Below are positions 34,420 to 43,100 of a DNA stretch of 64,000 nt, one piece after another (position 1 is the first letter of the stretch; each line of letters starts with the position of its first letter). The DNA comes from Fodinicola acaciae. GTDB lineage: Bacteria > Actinomycetota > Actinomycetes > Mycobacteriales > HKI-0501. The translations under genes and the position numbers were made by a program. Under the pieces are notes generated by a model. The model worked only from the letters and a program-made list of their open reading frames with translations. It was not told the origin of the DNA and did no database searches. Location of the stretch: the NCBI RefSeq assembly GCF_010993745.1, contig NZ_WOTN01000001.1:375235-439234 (forward strand). The letters run 5' to 3'.

Positions 34420-35304
34420 TCAACGGCTGACCTGGCGTGGCGCCGTCACCGCACGAAGCTTGTCGGGGTTACGGATCGCATAGAGATTGGTAATTTTCTC
34501 GTCGGTGATCTCGATCAGGAAGACGCCGTGCAGCTGGCTTCCGTCGTAGTAGGCGATCGCCGGCGAGTTGTTGCAGTTGAGCGTCTCGATCCGCGGATTT
34601 TCCAGCCGCTCCGGACGAAACACGTTCGCCAGGATCGCGGCCACCTTCTCGGCGCCGACGACCGGCAGTCGCGACGCCCGGGTTTTACCGCCGCTGTCGG
34701 CAGTCCAGGTGGCCTGCGGCGCGAGAAGTGCGAGCAGCCCGTCCACGTCACCGGTGGTCGCGGCGGTCATGAACCGCTGGGTGATCCGGGCGGTCTTCGC
34801 CGTGTCGACCGGTGTGAAACGCCGGCGCCGCGCTCGTACGTGCTCGCGAGCGCGATGCGCCACCTGGCGCACGGTCGGCACGGATTTTCCTACCGCCGAG
34901 GCGATGTCTTCGTAATCGAACCCGAAGACCTCGCGCAGCACGAACACCGCTCGCTCGTCAGGCGAAAGCGTTTCCAGGAGTACGAGCATCGCCATCGACA
35001 CCGACTCGGCGAGCACCACGTCGGCCGAGGCGTCGTGCTCCAGCAACAACGGCTCCGGCAGCCACGATCCAACGTAAACCTCGCGCCGGCGAGCACTGGT
35101 GCGTAAGGCGTTGAGCGCCTGCCGCGTCACCAGCCGCGCCAAATACGACTTGGTGTCGCGTACGGTCGCGAGATCCACCTCGGCCCAGCGCAGATAGCTG
35201 TCCTGGAGCACGTCGTCGGATTCGGTGACCGAGCCGAGGATTTCGTAGGCAATGGTGAAAAGTAGCGGCCGCAGCACGGTGAACCGGTCGGCGTGCTCGC
35301 TCAT
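34420..35304 (-). CDS. ECF41-type RNA polymerase sigma factor (SigJ-like)
   Basis: Sigma-70 region 2 and 4 domains followed by a SnoaL-like C-terminal domain, 294 residues. The ECF41 hallmarks WLPEP (linker after region 2) and NPDKL (near the C-terminus) are present, and a DSGGKTR segment corresponds to the DGGGR motif. In ECF41 the C-terminal domain regulates the sigma factor and replaces an anti-sigma factor. It overlaps the oxidoreductase upstream by 4 nt, the usual ECF41 pairing. It ends 117 nt before lanA1 in the same orientation; control of the lantibiotic genes is possible but unsupported. Confidence 0.9.
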   Translation of the reverse strand: MSEHADRFTVLRPLLFTIAYEILGSVTESDDVLQDSYLRWAEVDLATVRDTKSYLARLVTRQALNALRTSARRREVYVGSWLPEPLLLEHDASADVVLAESVSMAMLVLLETLSPDERAVFVLREVFGFDYEDIASAVGKSVPTVRQVAHRAREHVRARRRRFTPVDTAKTARITQRFMTAATTGDVDGLLALLAPQATWTADSGGKTRASRLPVVGAEKVAAILANVFRPERLENPRIETLNCNNSPAIAYYDGSQLHGVFLIEITDEKITNLYAIRNPDKLRAVTAPRQVSR

Positions 35305-36476
35305 GGCATCATGACCGTCGGGTCGGCCAGCCGCGGTCCGCCGGTCGGCCAGCGCATCGAGCCCGGTTTGCGTGCCTCCAGGCGAAGCCGTTTGGACACC
35401 ACGAAACGACAGGTCAGCTCTTTGATCGCGGCTCCGAGCCGGCCACCGACGAAGAAATTGACCGCGATGTCGTCTCGGCCGGCCAGTTGCCGGATGCCAG
35501 CGCGGCGCCCGAGGCTGACGCAGGCGCCGGAAAAAGCCAGATCGATCACCGCCGGATCGGTGCCGGAAAGGCGGCTCAGCACGGTGTCGGCGGCCCGGGC
35601 GCCGAGCGGTGTGGCAGCGTACGTGCTCATCCGCAGTGGCCTGCCGGACGGTGCGGCGGCGTCGCCGGCGGCGATCACCCGGCTGTCGTCGAGGCTGGTC
35701 AGTGTCTCGTCGGTGATCAGCCGGCCGAGCGCGTCGGTGCGCAGTCCGCTCGCCGCCGCCAGCTCAGGCACACCGAAACCGGCCGTCCAGATGGTCAATG
35801 CGCTCGTACGCGCCGATCCGTCGGACAGGGCGACCGCCTCCGGCCGGACCTCGGTCACCTCGCTGGTCTCCAACACGGTGACATCGTGCCTGGCCAGCCA
35901 CCTGGCGATGTATCCGCGGCCGGGTGCGCCGAAGGTCGGCGCCAGATTTCCGCCGCATATCAGGGTGACCGCGCGTCCCTGCTCGGCAAGCTCAGCGGCC
36001 GTCTCGATGCCGGTCAGTCCGCCACCGACCACGACGAGCGGAGCATCGACTGGCAACGCCGCGAGTCTGTCGCGCAGTTGTCGCGCGTACTCGAACTCAC
36101 CAATTGGCAAGGCAAACTCAGCGGCACCAGGCACCGACAGCGGGATCCGCGCGGTGCTGCCGACGGCATAGATGACATAGTCGTATTCCAGCGTACGGCC
36201 GGAAGCGAGCCGCACCGTACGAGCGGCCGCGTCGATGCGGACGGCTGTGTCGACCACCAGCCGAATTCCGTTGCCGAGCAACGTGTTGAAGTCGATGGTC
36301 GCGGCGCCGGTGCGCGCCACGAACTGATGCAGCCGAACGCGTTCGACGAACGCCGGCCGCGGATTGACCAGCGTGATGTCGACATCCGCCCGTACGCGCA
36401 GACGGTTGGCGGCGAGCGTGCCGGCGTAACCGCCGCCGATGACCACGACCTTGTGAACTGCGCCTTGTTTCGTCAT
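35301..36476 (-). CDS. NAD(P)/FAD-dependent oxidoreductase, NDH-2-like (ECF41 partner)
   Basis: Two-dinucleotide-binding flavoprotein of 391 residues: FAD motif VVIGGGYAGTLAANRL at the start, NAD motif VVVGGGLTGIETAAELAE (about residue 145) and the second FAD motif VIAAGDAAA. It resembles type II NADH dehydrogenases. ATG 36476 is chosen because it precedes the FAD motif by the usual few residues. ECF41 sigma factors are typically next to a carboxymuconolactone decarboxylase, oxidoreductase or epimerase gene that they activate; this gene takes that place. Confidence 0.87.
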   Translation of the reverse strand: MTKQGAVHKVVVIGGGYAGTLAANRLRVRADVDITLVNPRPAFVERVRLHQFVARTGAATIDFNTLLGNGIRLVVDTAVRIDAAARTVRLASGRTLEYDYVIYAVGSTARIPLSVPGAAEFALPIGEFEYARQLRDRLAALPVDAPLVVVGGGLTGIETAAELAEQGRAVTLICGGNLAPTFGAPGRGYIARWLARHDVTVLETSEVTEVRPEAVALSDGSARTSALTIWTAGFGVPELAAASGLRTDALGRLITDETLTSLDDSRVIAAGDAAAPSGRPLRMSTYAATPLGARAADTVLSRLSGTDPAVIDLAFSGACVSLGRRAGIRQLAGRDDIAVNFFVGGRLGAAIKELTCRFVVSKRLRLEARKPGSMRWPTGGPRLADPTVMMP

Positions 36477-36484
36477 GCATTCCA

Positions 36485-36511
36485 GACACCGCCGGTCATG
36501 CGGACATGACA
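36485..36511 (-). promoter_or_regulatory. Probable ECF41-dependent promoter
   Basis: On the minus strand TGTCATG (36511-36505) and TGTC (36488-36485) are separated by exactly 16 bp. This is close to the ECF41 consensus I recall, TGTCACA-N16-CGTC, and lies directly before the partner oxidoreductase. It supports autoregulation of the oxidoreductase-sigma operon. Confidence 0.5.
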
Positions 36512-36653
36512 CAGCATGACGCAGATCACTTGTTAGCGCGGACTTAGCGGGCACATAGCGCAATTGGGACCGTGTCGCGATGCATGCGACGGACCGCGTG
36601 AGCTCGGAAAGAGAGAGAACATATGAGGGCTGCGTACGATCCTTGGCGCGGCG

Positions 36654-36989
36654 TCAGCCGGGAAGCGAATGGAAATATCCCGCCGACACGACACCGAGGA
36701 CAACCGCGGCGAGGAAAACCCCCAGGCTGGCCACTTCCCGGGCCCGGGTGGAGCGCCGGCCCGTCGCAGCCAAGACGATCGACACCAACCACAACACGGC
36801 CGGGCCGAACACAACGGTGTTCCACGCGTACGCCGACCGGCAGATCGCAGTGCTCGCGCCGGTGCAGCCATCACTGAACGCCACCGACAGCAGAGTGAGC
36901 AACGGAATCGCGAAAAGGCCGCAGACCACGATGAAGAGCAACGAACCCCGCATCGCACGGCCTGCTTCGTTGACAGACATTCCAGTCAT
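36654..36989 (-). CDS. Small membrane protein, unknown
   Basis: 111 residues with three hydrophobic segments (about 16-38, 55-75, 87-105) and a Cys-containing external loop (DGCTGASTAICRS). AAAGGTG precedes ATG 36989. No family is recognised. It is a single gene between the ECF41 operon and an AlkD-like gene, on the same strand as both. Confidence 0.6.
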   Translation of the reverse strand: MTGMSVNEAGRAMRGSLLFIVVCGLFAIPLLTLLSVAFSDGCTGASTAICRSAYAWNTVVFGPAVLWLVSIVLAATGRRSTRAREVASLGVFLAAVVLGVVSAGYFHSLPG

Positions 36990-37050
36990 CGTGACACCTT
37001 TCGCCGTGAATGTCCACCCTACCGCGGGTCATGAGCGCTCAACGGCGTGG

Positions 37051-37716
37051 CTATCCCTGCCGGCGTACCATTTCGGCGATCCACACCGGCGCATACGGTG
37101 ACGTGCAGTTTGGTGGTGTCGGATAGTCCTTGAGCACCTGCAGCCGCTCGCCGATGTCGATCGCGCGACCGCGCAGGTCGGCGTGCTCGATGCCGATCTG
37201 CGCGAGGCAGTTGTTCATGGACCATTGCAGCCTGTCCGGTGCGCGTTTCATCTTCGCCTCGATCTCGTCGAGCAATGCCGGCAAATCCAGGCCGTCCGGT
37301 TTCTTCGCGACGCGTTCGGTGGTCAGCGCCCAGCCGGCGCTCGCGACCACCGGATCCGGATCGGCCGACCAGGCGGTCCGCAGGTCCTCGGCGTGCGGAC
37401 TTTTCTTCACCACGTAATTCACCAGCCAGTCGTGCACCTTCGGCGTACGCGCCTCGCGTAACATGGTGTCCAGTTCGGTGCGGTCAAAGGCTTTGGGGCG
37501 ACAGATCAGCGTCGCCAGCAGGCGCGCGGCGGAGTCGCCGGTCCGCCACAACTCGCGCGCGAGTTCCTGCTGCGTTTTCAGTCGCTTCGCGAGCGCGCGC
37601 AGTCTGCTCAGGTTGACGGCGTGGTCGTCACCGTGTTTCTCATTCACCTCGCGGCTGCGCGCGTCTGCGAGCGAGGTCAGCTCGGCCATCACCTCGCCGA
37701 CGGTTGTCCCGGCCAC
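37051..37716 (-). CDS. DNA alkylation repair protein, AlkD-like
   Basis: HEAT-repeat DNA glycosylase-like protein of 221 residues. The helical repeats LWRTGDSAARLLATLICRP, TPKVHDWLVNYVVKKS and TAWSADPDPVVASAGWALTTERV are typical. AlkD-type enzymes excise N3- and N7-alkylated bases; activity is inferred from family only. GTG 37716 is chosen because AGGAGG lies 5 nt upstream. The longer open frame runs through a terminator and is rejected. Confidence 0.8.
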   Translation of the reverse strand: MAGTTVGEVMAELTSLADARSREVNEKHGDDHAVNLSRLRALAKRLKTQQELARELWRTGDSAARLLATLICRPKAFDRTELDTMLREARTPKVHDWLVNYVVKKSPHAEDLRTAWSADPDPVVASAGWALTTERVAKKPDGLDLPALLDEIEAKMKRAPDRLQWSMNNCLAQIGIEHADLRGRAIDIGERLQVLKDYPTPPNCTSPYAPVWIAEMVRRQG

Positions 37717-37801
37717 CTCAGCCTCCTGTGCGTCACCTCTGACCTGCCTGGTTTCCGCAAGATTACCGCCAGGTGGCATTGTTGGCGTCGGCACCGTAGC
37801 A

Positions 37802-37843
37802 AACGAATGGCCCCGCACCGTTGGGCGCGGGGCCATTTTCGTT
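37802..37843. terminator. Bidirectional hairpin terminator
   Basis: Stem ATGGCCCCGC (37807-37816) / GCGGGGCCAT (37827-37836), extended by AACGAA/TTCGTT ends, with TTTT on one strand. It lies just after the stop of the 37854-38378 gene (minus strand). Confidence 0.8.
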
Positions 37844-37853
37844 GCCAGGACGG

Positions 37854-38378
37854 TCAGTAACAGGAGGCGGCCGAGCTGGCCTGGTTGTCGTCGGCCGGCG
37901 CGACGTTGATGAAGTGGTCCGCGCCGGTCGGCGGCATCGTACGCGGAGTGCCCTGCCAGTGCGCGTCCGGCATCCAGCACCACTGGATCGGCGACGCGTT
38001 GGTGAACGAGGACATGTCGTCGTTGAGGTCGTTGTTGCTGCATCCGGTGTCTGGCGGACACGACACGTTGGCCAGGTCCTCCAGCTGGGTCGCCGGCACC
38101 TGGTACTGGAAGGCGAGATACGCGCCGCGAACAGCGTTTGCGTTGGGGTTCTGGAACAGGCAGATGTAGTTGATCGTACAGAAAGTCGCCTGCGTACGCG
38201 CGTCACCCTGGTAGATGCCCTGGTAGACGCCCGGTTTCACCTGCTTGCCGGCGGTGATCGCGGTCAACGGCGCGGTCCTGGTGCCGGCGGTGGTGGCGGC
38301 GCTGGCCGGCATCGCCGCCACCGTCATGGTCAGGCCGACGATGGCGGCCAAGACCACGAGCAGAGGTGTTCGCTTCAC
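37854..38378 (-). CDS. Small secreted cysteine-containing protein, I36-like
   Basis: 174-residue exported protein; AGGAGG precedes GTG 38378. A signal peptide ends near MPASAA. The mature part has six cysteines and the segment FCTINYICLFQNPNA, recalling the CLF/CLY-rich start of peptidase-inhibitor family I36 and beta/gamma-crystallin-like domains. The assignment is tentative. It is a single gene with its own terminator and an upstream GAGCGCTAAA motif shared with lanA1, another small secreted protein and a secreted protease. Confidence 0.6.
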   Translation of the reverse strand: MKRTPLLVVLAAIVGLTMTVAAMPASAATTAGTRTAPLTAITAGKQVKPGVYQGIYQGDARTQATFCTINYICLFQNPNANAVRGAYLAFQYQVPATQLEDLANVSCPPDTGCSNNDLNDDMSSFTNASPIQWCWMPDAHWQGTPRTMPPTGADHFINVAPADDNQASSAASCY

Positions 38379-38436
38379 TGGGTCCTCCTGACATTCGTGA
38401 GGTTCCGGTCGTGACTGCTGTCCGGTACCCGCCGGG

Positions 38437-38449
38437 TTGGAGCGCTAAA
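38437..38449. promoter_or_regulatory. GAGCGCTAAA motif upstream of secreted protein gene
   Basis: TTGGAGCGCTAAA, identical over 13 bases to the site before lanA1, 59 nt from the start of the minus-strand secreted-protein gene. Confidence 0.5.
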
Positions 38450-38523
38450 CGCGGATGGCGAAACTTACTTTCGGGATCGATTCCCGCACGGTTGGTGAAA
38501 CCCTTCCGTTGATGTTCGCCAAG

Positions 38524-38552
38524 TTGAAGGCTTTGCACGCGACCCCTACAGT
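38524..38552 (+). promoter_or_regulatory. Sigma-70-type promoter of lanA2
   Basis: TTGAAG (38524-38529) and TACAGT (38547-38552) are separated by 17 bp, 33 nt before the lanA2 start. It is the only good promoter seen for that gene. Confidence 0.55.
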
Positions 38553-38585
38553 GACGAATACCGACGATCACCGAAAGGGGCTCTG

Positions 38586-38840
38586 ATGGGTGAATTCGAC
38601 CTCGATCCGCGGGTCGAGGCAGCGGTCGGGTTCGGCTGGGCCGCGCATTTCGGCTCCGCCGATGCCGCCGGTGCGCGGGGCCTGGCTCTGCTCGACCACA
38701 CCGACTCCTGCGACACCTGCGGAAATCCTTGTACGGCGACCTGCAACACCAACACCGGCACCTGCCTGACCAACTGCGACACGTGTCCCGGTGCGACGGT
38801 TTGCGGCACGTGCGCACCACCTGGCGCGGGTGGCTGCTAA
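38586..38840 (+). CDS. Cysteine-rich class I lanthipeptide precursor LanA2 (candidate)
   Basis: 84-residue peptide; AAAGGGG lies 5 nt before ATG 38586. The leader starts with EFDLDPRVE (residues 3-11), carrying the FDLD box seen in LanA1. The core from about residue 38 holds ten Cys (42, 45, 49, 53, 60, 64, 67, 73, 76, 84) and twelve Ser/Thr, mostly Thr placed one to five residues before a Cys; the last residue is Cys. Up to ten (methyl)lanthionine rings would be possible, far more than in usual class I products. It faces lanC3-lanB2 across a shared terminator. An alternative reading is a metallothionein-like protein, but the FDLD box and neighbours favour a RiPP precursor. Confidence 0.78.
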   Translation: MGEFDLDPRVEAAVGFGWAAHFGSADAAGARGLALLDHTDSCDTCGNPCTATCNTNTGTCLTNCDTCPGATVCGTCAPPGAGGC

Positions 38841-38870
38841 GCCTCGATACGTGGATCGAGGCTAAGTTTT
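38840..38870. terminator. Terminator between lanA2 and lanC3
   Basis: Stem AGCCTCGAT (38840-38848) / ATCGAGGCT (38855-38863) with a 6-nt loop, then AAGTTTT on the plus strand. It serves lanA2 and, read the other way, the convergent lanC3. Confidence 0.75.
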
Positions 38871-38874
38871 CGGC

Positions 38875-40125
38875 TCAGGTCAACATAAGCGCGGCATCCC
38901 AGCCGGTCGCGGACGGGCGACCGGTCGCGTGCTCGTGCAGGGCCAGCGCGATTCCGGCCGCACCTTCCAGGAAACCGGCACGGTCGGTCCCGGCAGGGGC
39001 GGCCGGATGCGTGTAGCGAAAGCCAAACGCGTGGTCGTCGCGAAATCCGGACCGGATGGTCGCCGCGATACGGTCGGCGGCGCATTGGTACGTGGCCGCA
39101 TTGGTGTCCCAGGCCATCCGGTTGGCGATCTGCAGAAGGCCGGACCAGCCGTGGCACAGCGCGAAATCGCCGATGCCGGCACCGGCGACGGTGAGCGCGC
39201 TCTGCATGGCCGACTCGCCAAGCTCAGCCAGTTTTGGCCTTTCGAGGGCCTTTCCGGCCAGATGGAGCGCCCGTCCGACGCCGCCGCAGCCGTAACACCA
39301 CACCTCCCGCGACCTGTTGACCGGTGGTCCCTCGCCGGCGCGGATCCAGCTCGGCCAGAACGGGCCACGGTCGTCGTCCTGTTGCCATTTCGCAAGCAGG
39401 TCAACGATGTGTCCCATCGCCTCCTGCTGCCGGTCGACTTTTACACCTCGTCGCCAGCAGATCGCCAGCAGCGCGAGAGGACCGGCAATGCCGTGCGCCA
39501 GACCGAGATTGAGGTGTCCAGGCGGGCCTTCCTGGCCGATGTAGGCGTACGTGTCGACCCACCACGCTTTATCGCCGCCACACGCGGCCGCGACGAAAAG
39601 CGAGATGACATCCGTAACCGCGTCGCGAATGTTGTCGTCTTGCGTGGCCTCGTATCGGGCCAACAGGAGCCGTGCGACACCGGAGGCTCCGGAGATGACG
39701 TCGTACGCGTCCCAGCTCCCGAGCGGCTGACCGGCCGCGAGACGCTCGCGGTCATGACGTACGCGTGCGCGTAACTGCGACACGATCGCGTGGTCCAGCT
39801 CAGTCAGAAGCGTGTCGTAGCCACCGAAAACCGTGCTGGCCGCGTGCGCCGCGAAAGCGAGTGAGGCGATGCCGTTGTAGAGACCCAGGGCCGGTGGTGC
39901 GTCCGAGGCGAGCGCTGCGCTGAGATATTCGTGTGTCAGGTCGTGCTGACCAAGCTCGGCATGGAGCAGCGCCAGTGACGGAAAACCGTCGGACAATGCG
40001 GCCGACCGCCACGGCGAGACGCGTCGCCCAGGCAACACCATCGCGTTTCGCGACGCCGAGGCGATCGAGCGTACGCGGTCGGGATCGGCGAGGCTGGCAG
40101 CGATCGACTCGACGATGGAGGTCAT
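38875..40125 (-). CDS. LanC-like lanthipeptide cyclase (locus 2)
   Basis: Zinc cyclase of 416 residues: Cys277 (VWCYGCGG), Cys324 and His325 (LCHGWSG), and His211 in LAHGIAGPLA. An extra cysteine sits three residues after the first zinc ligand. It overlaps lanB2 by 4 nt (ATGA). It is the only cyclase of locus 2 and would have to close every ring of the ten-cysteine precursor, unless the locus 1 cyclases help. Confidence 0.9.
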   Translation of the reverse strand: MTSIVESIAASLADPDRVRSIASASRNAMVLPGRRVSPWRSAALSDGFPSLALLHAELGQHDLTHEYLSAALASDAPPALGLYNGIASLAFAAHAASTVFGGYDTLLTELDHAIVSQLRARVRHDRERLAAGQPLGSWDAYDVISGASGVARLLLARYEATQDDNIRDAVTDVISLFVAAACGGDKAWWVDTYAYIGQEGPPGHLNLGLAHGIAGPLALLAICWRRGVKVDRQQEAMGHIVDLLAKWQQDDDRGPFWPSWIRAGEGPPVNRSREVWCYGCGGVGRALHLAGKALERPKLAELGESAMQSALTVAGAGIGDFALCHGWSGLLQIANRMAWDTNAATYQCAADRIAATIRSGFRDDHAFGFRYTHPAAPAGTDRAGFLEGAAGIALALHEHATGRPSATGWDAALMLT

Positions 40126-43100
40126 CGATTCCTTCCGGATTTCCGCAAATGACGATCACGGTCGGCCTGCGCCTGCAATGTGCCGCGGGCGACCGCGTAT
40201 CCGTCCTGCTCTCTGCCGCGGTCGATGCCGACCAGGCGATTGTGGTGGAGATGCAGGATGCTGGAGATGGGACCGGCGAGGTCAGTGTCCTGTGCACGCA
40301 GCAGTTGTCCGTAGTCGGCCGCCGCGGAGGCTCTCTGTGCCCAGCTTTCCAGCAGTTGTGGACCGCCGGGCATCGCGGCGAGTTCTTTCCAGCCACCGAG
40401 CGGATCCAGCAGACGCATCGCGGCGCGGCGATGCTCCTGGAACGTCGCGTGGCGGTCTCCTTTGGGATAGGCGGAGAGCAGGAACTCCCACCAACCGTCG
40501 CCGTGGATCCACCGCACGAGATCGATGTGGTTGGCGGCGAGCAGTATCTCCACCGGCAGATCGAGTTGTCCCTGCTCGCGCAGGCGCAGCTGTGTCAGTA
40601 CGCTTTCGCTGTCCGCGCGAAACAAGTGCTCCGCGGCCTCGATGGCGGAGGAGCCGCCGTAACGCTGGTATTCCGGCCGGTAGGTGTCCAGGGTCAGGTT
40701 GCCGACGATGCCGGCCTCGGTGAGATCCGCGCTCCACGCAGCCAACATCGGCAGCACCGTGCCGTTGAGGTCGGCCGGATCGCCGTGGAACCGTATCCGC
40801 AGCTGTGCGCCATCCTCGCGATAGCGAAGGAAAAACCACCGATCGACGCCGGTCAGGCGACCGACGAGCGCCGGCAGATGGCGGGACAGCAACTCGGCGT
40901 GCCGGCCCGGATCGGCGAAAACCTTGGCGTAGAGCCATTCACTGCCTGGCGGATACGACCTCGCGGCCGTCGCATGCCGGCTGAGAGACTGTTGGGGAAC
41001 TGAGGTGCGTGAGAGTCGAGATCCAAACGGCGGCGTTTGGGCTCGGCTATCGCGTGCCTCAGTTCCCCAACAGTCTCTAGGTGCGCCGACGGGACGACGG
41101 TCGGCCACGCGCCGCGGCACCAGCGGGATGACGATTTCGTTGGCATGGCCGCCGATCCAGCCGGTGCCGATTTCGCCGCCGGCCGGCTCCTCCTGCAGTG
41201 CGGTCGCCGGACGCTTGCGCAGGTCATCGTGCAGCATCCGCAGCTGAGCCGGCTCGGTCAGGTCGACGAGCACGCGATTGTCGGAAGATACGGCGTAAAC
41301 CCGGTCCGGAACGTCCCATTCCTTGCGCCACCGTTCGAAAGCCGGTCGCCACCGCGTCCAGCTCCGCTCTGTCTTCAGTCGTGGATCGAGCTGCCACCGT
41401 GCGGACGACAACACCGTGCGGCCGTGGCGTACGCGCGGCAGATAGGGCAGACGGTCGGCGGCACCCCAGGTCCACAACGGCCACGGTGGCGTGTCGGCCT
41501 GACCGACCTCCAGCAGGAACCGTACGGCGTTCGGCATGGACAGCAACGGATTGAGCGCGTGGAACGGCTGTGGCGAGATGCGTCGTCCGTCCCTTGTGGA
41601 CACCAGGAAGAACCGCCGGTGGTCGGCGCCGACGAGCACTTCGTCCAGGCTCAGTGCGTTGGCTCGATCGGCGAAAACGCCGACTTCCAGGCTCTGCTCG
41701 GTCAGCCGCGGCACCTGGCTGACGTTGAACGTACGCGACTGCGTGAGCGGACCGCACAGCTGCGTCGGCGTGGCGTCACCGGCCAGCTCGGTGGCCAGCT
41801 GGGACATCGGCGTGGCGAGCTCCGGAAGCAGATGCAGGAACCGGCCGAACATCGCTCCGGGCCGGTTGAAGTTGGCCGATCCCGCGACCAGCCGGAAATC
41901 GCCGCCGGCGAGGGAATCCGTCGAGTCGGCCAGGACCTGGACGCATGCCTCCAGATATGGCGGTGGTTCGTCCGCGCGGTCCGTGCGGCCGAGCCGCTCG
42001 ACCAGCTCCTCATCGAGTACGATCTCGCGGCCGCTTCCCCAGGCCAGCTGGAAAAGCAGCTCGTCGCGCTGTGCCGACCCGGTCTCCAACTCGACAGCGC
42101 GCCGGCTGCTCGGTGGCAGCAGATATCCAGGGGGCGCGCCAAGTCCGGTGGTCGGGTTGAGGACTTCCTTCACCGGCACCAAAACGTTGGTGCCGTAACG
42201 CTCGATGAACTCGGCACGGAAACCGGCGAGCGGATCCGCCGGTGCCAGTTGCGCCGGCGTGAGCCGCCACGCGACCGCGGCCGCTTCGACGAGCTCGTCG
42301 GCGACGGCGGCCGGTATGACCACGTCGGCGTCCATGCCGAGGTCGACCTGGATCATCCGGTCGGCGGTTTTCCAGCGGCGCAACGCCTCCGTGCTCCGCG
42401 ACCAGGCAGCGGCACCAGCGCCGACCGACGTGCGAGCGTATTCTTCCAACGCCCGCTTGACACTTGCCATCTCCGGCAGCCGTTGCGCGACGTGGCTCAG
42501 CGGATCGGTGCAGGTGGCCGACGGCCGCAGATCGGTCAGCAGGAACTCGCGCCGTACCAGCTCGGTCACCATCGTGGTGACCTCGGTTTCGGTGGCTGCC
42601 GGAAAATCCGCGTGCAGCCGCTTGACCAGCTCCGGATAGCCGACCGGTGAGCTGGCCGCCGCCATCGCCGTACGCACCGCGTTCGTGAGCCTGACGGTGT
42701 GCTCGCGATCGTCCGGCCCGCGTCGCTCGATCTCGTCGCGTACCATCGGCAGGACCAGCCGGTCGCCGCGCCCGAAGCACTGGTCATTGGCCACCAGGCG
42801 AAGCTTCTCCAGCACCGTCGGATCGGTTTCCATCGGCCGTACGACGTCGACCAGCCAACCCATGTCGACGCGGACCTGACGGCGATGCGCCGTGCCGACA
42901 CGCGTGTCGGTGGCATCGCCGAAACGCAGCCGGCAGACACCGGCCAACAGTCCAAAAGGAGTCGGCCGGTGCGACATCCTTGACACGTAACGGATCGCGG
43001 CGAGGACCGCTCGGCGCAAACGTTTCGGCTCGACGCTCACGCCGTCGGCGACCCGCGCCAATGTGTGGCCAAGCGATGCACTGGAGACCGTCAACGCCTC

